64,000 nucleotides of DNA, from the NCBI RefSeq assembly GCF_001904725.1, contig NZ_MRCE01000002.1, positions 124,001-188,000 on the forward strand, in the 5' to 3' direction. Position 1 is the first letter of the stretch. Every line of letters starts with the position of its first letter. The notes under the pieces are model-generated. The model did no database searches, was not told the DNA's origin, and saw nothing but the letters and a program-made list of their open reading frames with translations. Positions 1 to 7,455 of the stretch are shown here, piece after piece. The position numbers and the translations under genes were made by a program. Source of the stretch: Phormidium ambiguum IAM M-71. Its GTDB lineage: Bacteria > Cyanobacteriota > Cyanobacteriia > Cyanobacteriales > Aerosakkonemataceae.

Positions 1-2
1 AA

Positions 3-296
3 ACAATTAAAACAGAAATGATTAATTGTATTGCAAGTAACAAATCTTGGCAATTTAGTCAATATTTACCATTTACTAAAGAGCCTTTTACTTACATAGA
101 ACCAACAACGACAGCTTGTTTATTACCTTTGTTTGATGCTCCCCAGACAATTAATAATTTAGCAGAGCGTTTACAGAAAATTAAAGCAGTAGATTTGGTC
201 ACTTTAACCCCCACAAAACCAGAAGTCGCATTTCAACAACTAAAACAGCAGTTAATTGACTTAGAAAAAACTGGTTTAGTACTTATAGAAGCGTAA
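3..296 (+). CDS. C-terminal end of a methyltransferase-like protein (truncated by the window edge)
   Basis: The frame is open to the left window edge, so the ATG at 18 is probably internal and the gene starts outside. The roughly 95 visible residues align well with the last 90 residues of the next gene: both have YLPF, then an acidic/aliphatic stretch, then AC(L/I)(V/L)PL(F/L)D(A/S)PQ, and both end with LE..G.VL(L/I)E. The most economical reading is the tail of a tandem paralogue of the downstream SAM-dependent methyltransferase. This tail module has no recognisable catalytic motif of its own and may be a recognition or dimerisation part. A free-standing 92-residue protein starting at 18 is possible but less likely. 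Confidence 0.7.
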   Translation, partial: TIKTEMINCIASNKSWQFSQYLPFTKEPFTYIEPTTTACLLPLFDAPQTINNLAERLQKIKAVDLVTLTPTKPEVAFQQLKQQLIDLEKTGLVLIEA

Positions 297-335
297 ATTT
301 GAACAGTCTCACTTAAGTAAATTCGGAAAAATAAA

Positions 336-1667
336 ATGGATAAACATCAATCTGAATTATTAGAAAAAATTCGTCAACAATTTGATTCTGCACCTTATCC
401 TAGAGCGCCATTAGAAGACTTCCCTAGAGATATTCAATATCTTTACACTCAGAATTTTGTTACTCCTTATTACTTGAGGAATCAAAAAGTAATTAATACT
501 GAAGGAAAAGTAATTTTAGATGCTGCCTGTGGCACTGGCTATCATACATTAGGTTTACAAGTAGCAAACCCTGGCGCAAAAATTGTGGGAACGGACATTT
601 CTGAAGAATCAGTGAAGTTAGCCCGTACCCGCTTAGATTATCACGGTTTTAAAGATGTAGAGTTTCACGCACTTGCTATTGAAGAGTTACCAAAACTTGG
701 TTTGGAATTTGATTACATTTACGCTCAGGAAGTATTGTACCTTCTACCCGATCCAATTGCAGGATTGCAGGCAATGAAAGCTGTTTTAAAACCTGATGGG
801 ATTATTCGTACTAACCTGAACAGTTCTCTGCAACGAGAGCATTATTATCGAGCGCAGGAAGTTTTTAAAATGATAGGTTTGTTCGATCGCAACCCCAAAG
901 AAGCTGAAATAGCACAAGTGCGACAAACCATGAAAGCACTCAAAGATGACGCACTACTAAAAATGAATACCTGGATACCTTCTCAGGAAAATGATGAAGA
1001 ATGGTTTTTAATGAATTACTTAATTCAAGGAGATAAAGGGTTTACTGTACCAGAAATGTTTGCGGCTTTGCGATCGGCAGATCTAGAGTTTATCAATATG
1101 GTAGCTTGGCCTTTTTGGGAACTGACGAGTTTGTTTGTCGAACCAGAAAACTTACCTGTTTTCCTGGCAATGAGTTTACCCAGTCTTTCCCAAGAAGAGA
1201 AACTACATTTATTTGAACTATTACATCCCCTGCATCGGTTGCTAGACTTTTGGTGTGGTCATCCTGATGCGGCATCCCCTGTAGTACCCCCAGGAGAATG
1301 GACAGATGCTGATTGGCAAAACGTCAAGGTATACCTACATCCCCAAATGCAAGCTAGCGAACCCAGAGAAATGTTACTCGCTTGCGCCAACGAAATCAAA
1401 ATTTTCCCTATTAGTCCTTACTTGCCCTTTGTCACCGATCCTACTTTAGTAATGGATAGTGCCGTAGCCGCCTGTATTGTCCCGCTGTTGGATAGCCCAC
1501 AATCTATGCCTTCTTTAGTAGAGTATTGGCAGAAGATTAGACCTTTACAACCTGACTCTTTACAGCCGCAAAATCCAGAAACAGCGTTTGAAACTGTCAA
1601 GCAAATATTGACGACCTTAGAGCAGTTGGGGTATGTACTTCTGGAATCCAGTCTAGGAGAGGGTTAG
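336..1667 (+). CDS. Class I SAM-dependent methyltransferase with extra C-terminal domain
   Basis: A 443-residue protein. The Rossmann-type methyltransferase core lies at about residues 50-170: motif I ILDAACGTGYHTLGL near 60-74, then the acidic end of strand 2 (IVGTDIS) and a motif II/III region (FDYIYAQEVLYLLPDP). The rest is not a standard methyltransferase fold I can name; its last 90 residues match the end of the preceding partial gene. The substrate cannot be read from the sequence. It starts at an ATG 39 bases after the upstream stop, so the two paralogues are likely co-transcribed. It could act on a small molecule or on protein or peptide; nothing nearby settles this. Confidence 0.85.
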   Translation: MDKHQSELLEKIRQQFDSAPYPRAPLEDFPRDIQYLYTQNFVTPYYLRNQKVINTEGKVILDAACGTGYHTLGLQVANPGAKIVGTDISEESVKLARTRLDYHGFKDVEFHALAIEELPKLGLEFDYIYAQEVLYLLPDPIAGLQAMKAVLKPDGIIRTNLNSSLQREHYYRAQEVFKMIGLFDRNPKEAEIAQVRQTMKALKDDALLKMNTWIPSQENDEEWFLMNYLIQGDKGFTVPEMFAALRSADLEFINMVAWPFWELTSLFVEPENLPVFLAMSLPSLSQEEKLHLFELLHPLHRLLDFWCGHPDAASPVVPPGEWTDADWQNVKVYLHPQMQASEPREMLLACANEIKIFPISPYLPFVTDPTLVMDSAVAACIVPLLDSPQSMPSLVEYWQKIRPLQPDSLQPQNPETAFETVKQILTTLEQLGYVLLESSLGEG

Positions 1668-1690
1668 AGAAATTTCCAAAAAATTTTTGC

Positions 1691-1757
1691 GGAGGGTGAT
1701 ATGAAATTGAAAGAAACTGGGTAAGTTCTAAATATAAGGGAAACAACAAAACTTACC
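1691..1757 (+). promoter_or_regulatory. Pilin leader: mini-ORF with strong RBS followed by a hairpin
   Basis: GGAGGG at 1691-1696 lies 4 bases before an ATG at 1701 that opens a seven-codon frame (MKLKETG, stop 1722-1724). Its stop overlaps the left arm of a perfect 8-bp inverted repeat, GGTAAGTT (1720-1727) and AACTTACC (1750-1757). The pilin start codon follows 23 bases later, with its own AAGGAGAA. This could be a translated leader coupled to an mRNA structure, or coincidence in a 5' UTR. Confidence 0.35.
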
Positions 1758-1780
1758 TAGAGCTGAAGGAGAAACTTCAA

Positions 1781-2332
1781 ATGAACGCTACTTTTAAAAC
1801 CAAATTCTTATTACACCTGAACCAAAAGAAAAACGCATCTAACGAGTACGGTTTCACACTGATTGAACTTTTAGTTGTTATCATCATTATCGGTATTCTG
1901 GCTGCTATTGCATTACCTTCCTTCTTGAACCAAGCTAACAAAGGTAAGCAAGCTGAAGGTAAACAATATGTTTCTTCTATTAACAAAGCTCAACAAGCTT
2001 ACTACACAGAAACTGGTACTTTCGTCACTACAAGTGACGCTAATGCTTGGGCTAGTTTAGCAGTTGGTATTAAGACTCAAACCTCTAACTACAAGTATTC
2101 CTTAAGTGCTATTGGTGATAGCGGAGTTAACGCTCTTGCGGATGCTACCCAAATATCTAAAGCTCTGAAAAACTACACTGGTGTTGTAGGTTTGATTGCT
2201 CCAGTTGCTGGCGCTGATAAAACCTCTCAAGCAGTTGTTTGTGAAACTAAGAATGCTGGTGAAGCACCTGCAGCTGGTACAGTGAATGCGACTGAAGTAG
2301 TCTGCCCAGGTAACGCTAACCCACTCAAGTAA
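1781..2332 (+). CDS. Type IV pilin-like G/H family protein (major or minor pilin)
   Basis: A 183-residue prepilin. A basic 24-residue leader ends in Gly24, followed by the prepilin peptidase signature FTLIELLVV (Phe25, Glu5 of the mature protein) and a 20-residue hydrophobic helix. The body has the cyanobacterial G/H pattern (KQYVSSINKAQQAYYTETG, then GIKTQTSNYKYS), and two cysteines near the C-terminus (VVCET and VVCPG) could form the usual disulphide-bounded loop. The product would be cleaved by PilD and assembled into pili used for motility, DNA uptake or adhesion. The single gene, with a strong RBS and its own terminator at 2389-2428, looks built for high expression. Its exact class (PilA1 or minor pilin) cannot be decided here. 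Confidence 0.9.
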   Translation: MNATFKTKFLLHLNQKKNASNEYGFTLIELLVVIIIIGILAAIALPSFLNQANKGKQAEGKQYVSSINKAQQAYYTETGTFVTTSDANAWASLAVGIKTQTSNYKYSLSAIGDSGVNALADATQISKALKNYTGVVGLIAPVAGADKTSQAVVCETKNAGEAPAAGTVNATEVVCPGNANPLK

Positions 2333-2388
2333 CATAGGCATTTTATTGGTAATGGTTTTAGCTTGAATCAAGAAATAATTAAACTCAG

Positions 2389-2428
2389 ATGGGTAGTTCA
2401 ATCGGATGCTACCCATTTTGCTTTTTTG
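2389..2428 (+). terminator. Rho-independent terminator of the pilin gene
   Basis: A perfect 8-bp stem, ATGGGTAG (2389-2396) and CTACCCAT (2409-2416), with a 12-base loop, is followed by TTTGCTTTTTT. It lies 56 bases after the pilin stop and before the end of the convergent zur-like gene. Confidence 0.75.
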
Positions 2429-2490
2429 CTGGTTTTTATAACAGATGTTAAATAGAACATATAACCTGCTGACAATTATGTTTTTTTATT

Positions 2491-2919
2491 TTAAGCAAGA
2501 TCTAAATCCAATTGCTCTTCACTATCAGCAGACACTTTCGCTGCTTGACATTGATTACATACGCCAAAAAATTCTAATGTGTGATAGAAAATCTTAAATT
2601 TGTAGGAATTATGCAGTTGAGTTTCTAATTCTTGAACTGGACATTTATCTAAGGAAATAGATTTACCGCATTCTAAACAGGTAAGATGGTGTTTGTCTTG
2701 CTGAACACAACTATAGAGTGATTCGCCGTTGGGTAGCATTCGCACTTGCAGTGAGCCTTCTCTTTTCAAGGCTTCTAAAGCACGGTACACTGTAGCCAAA
2801 CTCATGCCTTGGTTCTGACTTCGCAGTTCTACATAAATGTCTTGGGCAGAAATTCCTCTGTTAATGGTTTGGAGAAAATTTAATATTCTTTTTTGGCTGC
2901 GTGTGTGTTGTGTTTTCAT
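2491..2919 (-). CDS. zur: Fur-family metal regulator, Zur (FurB) type
   Basis: A 142-residue winged-helix repressor. The N-terminal DNA-binding domain includes SAQDIYVELR and SLATVYRALEALKREG, the Fur recognition helix. The metal-binding half has HHLTCLECGKSI with a CxxC pair, then HTLEFFGVCNQCQ with the second CxxC, giving the four-cysteine structural zinc site. Overall similarity is closest to cyanobacterial Zur/FurB (ISAQDIYVEL, FKxFYHTLEFFGxCNQC) rather than Fur or PerR. It would repress zinc uptake and related genes when zinc is sufficient. No zinc transporter gene lies nearby. It reads away from purS, and a GATAACTATC near-dyad lies in the shared upstream region. Confidence 0.85.
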   Translation of the reverse strand: MKTQHTRSQKRILNFLQTINRGISAQDIYVELRSQNQGMSLATVYRALEALKREGSLQVRMLPNGESLYSCVQQDKHHLTCLECGKSISLDKCPVQELETQLHNSYKFKIFYHTLEFFGVCNQCQAAKVSADSEEQLDLDLA

Positions 2920-2985
2920 TCTTTAATCCTAGTTATAATCTGACTCCATCCTTTATTTCTACGCTATCTCAAATAGCTTAGTTAT

Positions 2986-3000
2986 TAGATAACTATCATT
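2986..3000. promoter_or_regulatory. Possible Zur/Fur-type operator between zur and purS
   Basis: The segment TAGATAACTATCATT contains the near-dyad GATA-AC-TATC (2988-2997) and resembles half-matched cyanobacterial Zur boxes (TGATA..TATCA class). It lies about 70 bases upstream of zur, as expected for autoregulation. AT-rich dyads like this are common, so the call is tentative. Confidence 0.3.
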
Positions 3001-3063
3001 AGTCGTCTACCACTCTAAAATAAGAAGGCTGGCACATTAACTATTATCGATGAGGATAGGATA

Positions 3064-3339
3064 ATGAAATATCATGCTCGGATTTATGTTACTCTGCGAC
3101 CTTCGGTTTTAGACCCTGCTGGTGTGGCGGTGCAGTCGGGACTTAAACACATGGGTTATGAAAATGTGGAACAGGTGCGGATTGGGAAATACATTGAATT
3201 AAATATTACTGCTGAGTCGGAAACTGCGGCGAAACAGCAGTTGGATGTAATTTGCGATCGCTTATTGGCGAATGTGGTTATCGAAAATTATCGCTTTGAG
3301 TTAACTGAAGTGTCTACTCCTGCGGAGGCGAAGGTATGA
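3064..3339 (+). CDS. purS: Phosphoribosylformylglycinamidine synthase subunit PurS
   Basis: A 91-residue Pur[43 protein letters not shown] is typical (conserved [10 protein letters not shown] and GY..V..VRxGKYIEL). PurS bridges PurL and PurQ in the ATP-dependent conversion of FGAR to FGAM, the fourth step of purine synthesis. A GAGGATAGG ribosome binding site precedes the ATG. The gene overlaps purQ by the 4-base ATGA, so the two are translationally coupled. purL is not in the window. Confidence 0.95.
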   Translation: MKYHARIYVTLRPSVLDPAGVAVQSGLKHMGYENVEQVRIGKYIELNITAESETAAKQQLDVICDRLLANVVIENYRFELTEVSTPAEAKV

Positions 3340-4007
3340 AGTTTGGGGTGTTAGTGTTTCCGGGTTCAAATTGCGATCGAGATGTTCTCTATGTGACTCG
3401 TGATTTGCTCAAGCAACCAACTAGAATGGTTTGGCATGAGGAAACTGATATTTCGGATTTAGATGTGGTGGTAGTTCCGGGCGGTTTCAGCTACGGGGAT
3501 TATTTGCGCTGTGGTGCGATCGCTCGTTTCTCCCCGGTAATGAAAGCGACAGTGGAACACGCAAACAAGGGCAAGTTAGTTTTAGGTATTTGCAATGGTT
3601 TTCAAGTGTTAACAGAGGCGGGTTTGTTACCTGGGGCGTTGGTGAGAAATCGGGATTTGCATTTTATTTGCGATCGCGTTCCTTTGCGCGTGGAACGCAC
3701 AGACACACCTTGGACAAACTCATATCAAACAGGAGAAGTAATTACTTTGCCGATCGCTCACGGTGAAGGAAATTACTACGCCGATGCTGATACTTTGGCA
3801 CGCTTGGAAGATAACGGTCAAGTTTTGTTCCGTTACGAAGGGGAAAATCCCAACGGTTCTTTAAATAATATTGCTGGTATTTGCAATGAGAAAGGCAATG
3901 TGCTAGGAATGATGCCCCACCCAGAACGAGCATCAGATCCAATCTTAGGCGGAACTGATGGGCTGAAGTTGTTTGAAGGCTTGTTGAAAGTAGCGGTAGG
4001 TGTATAA
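3336..4007 (+). CDS. purQ: Phosphoribosylformylglycinamidine synthase subunit PurQ (glutaminase)
   Basis: A 223-residue class I glutamine amidotransferase. The nucleophile elbow is [10 protein letters not shown] (catalytic Cys) and the His-Glu pair is in MMPHPERA near the C-terminus. The start [17 protein letters not shown] is characteristic of PurQ. It supplies ammonia to PurL for FGAM synthesis in the cytosol. Full length; the start overlaps the purS stop. Confidence 0.97.
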   Translation: MKFGVLVFPGSNCDRDVLYVTRDLLKQPTRMVWHEETDISDLDVVVVPGGFSYGDYLRCGAIARFSPVMKATVEHANKGKLVLGICNGFQVLTEAGLLPGALVRNRDLHFICDRVPLRVERTDTPWTNSYQTGEVITLPIAHGEGNYYADADTLARLEDNGQVLFRYEGENPNGSLNNIAGICNEKGNVLGMMPHPERASDPILGGTDGLKLFEGLLKVAVGV

Positions 4008-4038
4008 AGTTTAGAACTGACGCAGCCAATTAGAGGTT

Positions 4039-4092
4039 TAGGGGCGGATTTAGCCAAAATTTTTGGCTTTCACAAATAAAAACTCGCCCCTA
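4039..4092. repeat. REP-like palindromic element with TAGGGGCG / CGCCCCTA ends
   Basis: The element opens with TAGGGGCGGATTTAGCCAAA and closes with ACTCGCCCCTA. Its tips are inverted, and an inner dyad GCCAAAA/TTTTTGGC sits near the left. The same left end (one mismatch in 21) recurs in reverse orientation at 62270-62337. The GTAGGGGC tip is shared with the two repeats inside the neighbouring RAYT gene. It lies 86 bases beyond the end of that gene. Confidence 0.7.
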
Positions 4093-4178
4093 CAATTCGA
4101 CAATAGCACTGCCAATTACATTGTCAATACTTCCCGCGTCGCCACTTCTTTAAAATGATTCTAAATTCATAAAAACTA

Positions 4179-4961
4179 TTACCACTTTGATGGCACATTA
4201 GGATGTAATTGATCTTCTTCCCATTTCAAAGGATTAGTGTGAACGTATTCTCGGATGTGCTGAAGAGATTCCTCATTGCGGATGATATGTTCGTAATAAT
4301 TTCGTTGCCATAACCGTTTGTTGAATGGTTCCCACCCCAGATTTTTTACACCCCGAATATATTCATTCGTCGTCATTGTTTTAAACCATTGCACCATCGT
4401 CGGTAGGGGCGCACCCGTGTGTGCGCCCTGATCTGTGTGTGTACCATGAATCCTGGTGCGATCGCTATTATCGTCATTGGGACACACAGGGGGATTGGGG
4501 CAGACACATGGGGGGCAGACACATTGGTCTGCCCCTACGTCACCATCACGATCCGTTGATTTCGGTAGGGGCGCACCCGCGTGTGCGCCCTGATCCGTGT
4601 GCGCGCCCGGAACCCTGGTGCGATCGCTATTATCGTCATTGGGACACACAGGGGGATTGGGGCAGACACATTGGTCTGCCCCTACAGGGTTATTGGTGAT
4701 GACGATAATGCCATGAAAATGATTGGGCATAACTACAAATGCGTCAATGACAACCGATGGAAATTTATCAGGCAGCGCATTCCACCATCTATAAATCATT
4801 TCGCCTGCTGAATTTAGCTTTATCTGACCCATCTGAATTTCCCCCAACAAACAGGCGCGATTTTGCATACAAATAGTCACAAAATATAAACCAGATTGAG
4901 AATAGTCATATCCCTGCAACCGAATTGAACGGCGATGATGTTTGTTAGGGTCATATTTCAT
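4179..4961 (-). CDS. REP-associated tyrosine transposase (RAYT, Y1 transposase family)
   Basis: A 260-residue Y1_Tnp (IS200-like) family protein. The N-terminal part has RRSIRLQGYDYSQSGLYFVTI, and the HUH motif is HFH at residues 81-83 (VMPNHFHGIIVI). The catalytic-tyrosine helix is in LWQRNYYEHIIRNEESL, followed by HTNPLKW. These enzymes nick single-stranded palindromic REP sequences. Residues of about 93-187, between the HUH motif and the tyrosine helix, are two in-frame copies of a palindromic DNA repeat (VGADQCVCP..., GAHTDQGAH.GAPLP). Both catalytic parts are intact, so the gene may be active. There are no flanking insertion-sequence ends and no second transposase gene; it is a single-copy domesticated type. 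Confidence 0.9.
   Translation of the reverse strand: MKYDPNKHHRRSIRLQGYDYSQSGLYFVTICMQNRACLLGEIQMGQIKLNSAGEMIYRWWNALPDKFPSVVIDAFVVMPNHFHGIIVITNNPVGADQCVCPNPPVCPNDDNSDRTRVPGAHTDQGAHAGAPLPKSTDRDGDVGADQCVCPPCVCPNPPVCPNDDNSDRTRIHGTHTDQGAHTGAPLPTMVQWFKTMTTNEYIRGVKNLGWEPFNKRLWQRNYYEHIIRNEESLQHIREYVHTNPLKWEEDQLHPNVPSKW
4401..4538. repeat. Palindromic repeat inside the RAYT gene, copy 1
   Basis: A composite unit bounded by GTAGGGGCG (left) and TGCCCCTAC (right). It holds one GC-rich palindrome (GGGGCGCACCCGTGTGTGCGCCC) and a second (GGGGCAGACACATTGGTCTG..), and carries a 15-base internal duplication (GGGGCAGACACAT repeated) that copy 2 lacks. It starts 162 bases (54 codons) before copy 2, which keeps the reading frame. 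Confidence 0.85.
4563..4685. repeat. Palindromic repeat inside the RAYT gene, copy 2
   Basis: It has the same composite unit as copy 1 with a few substitutions (CGCGTGTGCG for CGTGTGTGCG) and without the 15-base duplication. Both copies include the shared TGCGATCGCTATTATCGTCA core with a HIP1 octamer. The right end GCCCCTAC coincides with the point where the RAYT linker begins (about residue 93). Confidence 0.85.
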
Positions 4962-5123
4962 ACAAATTACCTAGCCTACTTCAAAAGCTGCATGACAAAG
5001 AACTCGAAGGTTACTTGGTAATGCTTTAACGACACTGAATTTGGCCAACAAAAATAATCTGTCAGTGATTAAAAATAATTAGTCACTGTACAATTGGTTT
5101 AAAAATTGCTCTAAAAAATTCAA

Positions 5124-5210
5124 CGGAGAGGGTGGGATTTGAACCCACGGTGACATTGCTGCCACACTTGATTTCAAGTCAAGCGCAATCGACCACTCTG
5201 CCACCTCTCC
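5124..5210 (-). tRNA. tRNA-Ser (anticodon UGA)
   Basis: On the minus strand GGAGAGG pairs with CCTCTCC plus discriminator G. The anticodon arm is ACTTGA-CTTGAAA-TCAAGT with anticodon TGA. A long variable arm typical of serine tRNA follows, then the T arm with GGTTCAAATCC. About 87 nt; the CCA end is not encoded. It reads UCA and other UCN serine codons. Confidence 0.97.
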
Positions 5211-5240
5211 AGGGACATTTGTTTATCTTATCAGAAATAA

Positions 5241-6182
5241 TTACAACTGACTATAGGCAGTCTGAGCCTGATTTTGGGAAACTTGATACAGAATTTGCTC
5301 GGAAATCACGCTATGTTCTTTACCAACCCAAACTAAAGATGCTTGCATGACAACCCCAGCTTGTAACGTTACTAAAGAAAAGTTTCGTTCGGTGTGACTG
5401 CCTTTGTGAATAATTCTCGGTACGCTAGCAGAATTTAAATAAACTGTACCATCGTTACTGGTGGAAATCTGAGTACGTAAGCGGTCTTTGCGGTGGCGGA
5501 GGTGATGGTGCATGTGACCAAATGTAACTAGGGGAACAGATTTTCCCAGCTTTTTTGTTTGCGCGATCGCATTTGCCAAATCCGAATCTCCGAAATCTCC
5601 CCCCAAAGGTTCCCAGTCTTTCCCACAAGGGTCTTCCGGTCGATCGCCTAACCCCACAGGGCCATTATGACCGAGGAAAATAATCGTATTGTATGCGGCT
5701 TTGTTGACAGCTGCTACAATTCGCTCGGTAGAATGGGCAAAATCCATCACGCCATAGCGTTCTCTGTAAAAGTCGGCATTTCGCCAAATTTCGCCACCCC
5801 AACTAAAAGGACGACCGCCAACCACAGTTAAGTTAAACTCTGGAAAATCAAGTTTGCCGTACCCAACATGAATTTCCCCTAATAAATCTAGCTGATCTTG
5901 CACCCAATCTTCTTGTGCGCGATCGTAAGGACAACGCTGACGACCCCATTCGGTAGCAGTGTACCACGCATCATGATTGCCCAAAATTACCGCTTTCGGG
6001 ATATCGAGAGATGCGATCGCTTGCACCACCTCCACCGACTCATTACCAAAATCGCCAACAAATAACGCTAAGTCCACACCCAAGCTGCGTAAAGCTTCTC
6101 CGTCCGCCGCTTCCCATTGGTCGTGAACATCTCCAATCACTGCAATTTTAACTTGTTGATTTTGATTCCCCAAGATGCTCAT
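5241..6182 (-). CDS. Metallophosphoesterase of the TIGR04168 type
   Basis: A 313-residue calcineurin-like phosphoesterase. Metal-binding motifs run in order: GDVHDQW near residue 17, GDFGNES near 43, GNHDAWY near 68, GHNGP near 170, and GHMHHH near 222. The long segment between the third and fourth motifs (GRPFSWGG) is typical of the family shared by cyanobacteria and plant plastids. The substrate is unknown; a soluble cytosolic phosphatase or nucleotidase is the likely chemistry. It is encoded next to tRNA-Ser and stands alone. Its start ATG at 6182 gives MSILGNQNQQVKIAVIGD; a later start near the first strand is not excluded. Confidence 0.85.
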   Translation of the reverse strand: MSILGNQNQQVKIAVIGDVHDQWEAADGEALRSLGVDLALFVGDFGNESVEVVQAIASLDIPKAVILGNHDAWYTATEWGRQRCPYDRAQEDWVQDQLDLLGEIHVGYGKLDFPEFNLTVVGGRPFSWGGEIWRNADFYRERYGVMDFAHSTERIVAAVNKAAYNTIIFLGHNGPVGLGDRPEDPCGKDWEPLGGDFGDSDLANAIAQTKKLGKSVPLVTFGHMHHHLRHRKDRLRTQISTSNDGTVYLNSASVPRIIHKGSHTERNFSLVTLQAGVVMQASLVWVGKEHSVISEQILYQVSQNQAQTAYSQL

Positions 6183-6379
6183 GCCTTACCTTAATTTTTC
6201 ACCTTCTTTTAGGATAGGCAAGTAAGAATGATTTGGCAGCTTACTCCAGGGAGAATCAAGACTCATCACCCATATTTACGTAAAACTTACTGATACTACC
6301 CCACATTATTTTTAGTAAAATCAACTATAATTAATCTAAAGTTAACTTTCATGTCTTTTTACTTTAAATAGAAATAGCT

Positions 6380-7351
6380 GTGTTTATTACTACATTACCT
6401 CCCACTGAAAATACGGTAACACCAAAGATCCCATATAACTTAGTTGAAGGAATTAAATCCCTCAAAAAAGAACTTAACGCAGTTATTCTGGCACACTATT
6501 ATCAAGATCCAGAAATTCAAGATGTAGCAGATTATATTGGTGACTCCCTAGAACTATCTCGACGAGCCGCCAGTACAAATGCCGAGGTAATAGTGTTTGC
6601 TGGGGTTCACTTTATGGCAGAAACTGCCAAAATTCTTAACCCTGATAAATTGGTACTTCTACCAGATCTCAATGCTGGATGTTCTTTAGCCGATAGTTGT
6701 CCACCCGATCGATTCGCTGCTTTTAAAGCCGCACATCCCGGACATTTGGTAATTTCTTATATTAATTGTTCGGCAGAAATTAAGGCATTGAGCGATATTA
6801 TTTGTACGAGTTCTAATGCGGTAAAGATAGTTCGTCAAATTCCAGAAGATCAGCCGATAATTTTTGGGCCCGATCGCAACCTTGGACGCTACGTAATGCA
6901 ACAAACTGGCAGAGAAATGGTACTTTGGCAAGGTGCTTGCATTGTCCATGAAAACTTTTCAGAAAAGAAGATTGTCCAGTTAAAAATTGCTCATCCAGAA
7001 GCCAAAGTTTTAGCACATCCAGAATGCGAACCTCCAGTTTTACGCCATGCTGATTTTGTCGGTTCTACAAGTGCTTTATTGAAATATTCCCACGACGATT
7101 CCAATCAAGAATTCATTGTAGCCACAGAACCCGGAATTATTCACCAAATGCAAAAACAGGAACCACAAAAACATTTTATTCCTGCGCCACCAACGAATAA
7201 TTGCGCGTGTAACGAGTGTCCTTTCATGCGATTAAATACTTTAGAAAAGTTATATCTAGCTATGAAAAATCGCACTCCTGAACTCACGCTACCAAAACAT
7301 TTAATAAATGCGGCATTGCGTCCCATGCAAAGAATGCTAGAAATGAGTTAA
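6380..7351 (+). CDS. nadA: Quinolinate synthase NadA
   Basis: A 323-residue [4Fe-4S] enzyme condensing iminoaspartate with dihydroxyacetone phosphate to quinolinate in NAD synthesis. Family motifs are [28 protein letters not shown]-like ([13 protein letters not shown]), and WQGACIVHE. Likely cluster ligands are Cys101 (AGCSL), Cys187 (GACIVHE) and a cysteine in the CACNEC segment (275-280). It starts with GTG at 6380; the first in-frame ATG is too far downstream. A strong terminator follows at 7381-7421. No nadB or nadC is adjacent. Confidence 0.96.
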   Translation: MFITTLPPTENTVTPKIPYNLVEGIKSLKKELNAVILAHYYQDPEIQDVADYIGDSLELSRRAASTNAEVIVFAGVHFMAETAKILNPDKLVLLPDLNAGCSLADSCPPDRFAAFKAAHPGHLVISYINCSAEIKALSDIICTSSNAVKIVRQIPEDQPIIFGPDRNLGRYVMQQTGREMVLWQGACIVHENFSEKKIVQLKIAHPEAKVLAHPECEPPVLRHADFVGSTSALLKYSHDDSNQEFIVATEPGIIHQMQKQEPQKHFIPAPPTNNCACNECPFMRLNTLEKLYLAMKNRTPELTLPKHLINAALRPMQRMLEMS

Positions 7352-7380
7352 TAGTTATTTGTCATTTCTCTCTCAAAATA

Positions 7381-7421
7381 TCTGCGTTTCCCTAATGAGG
7401 GTGACGCAGAAATAATTTTTT
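7381..7421 (+). terminator. Rho-independent terminator of nadA
   Basis: A nested stem: TCTGCGT (7381-7387) pairs with ACGCAGA (7404-7410), and inside it CCCT pairs with AGGG across an AATG loop. A T-rich run, ATAATTTTTTTTG, follows. Confidence 0.8.
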
Positions 7422-7455
7422 TGTTATATTATAAAAATTTATTTTAGTCAAATTA

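Noticed and set aside
4421-4811. Plus-strand frames of 92 and 76 residues
   Set aside because: They are the antisense of the RAYT gene and of its palindromic repeats.
5132-5350. 72-residue plus-strand frame starting MGFEPTVTLLPHL
   Set aside because: It runs antisense through tRNA-Ser; this sequence is a classic false ORF over serine tRNAs.
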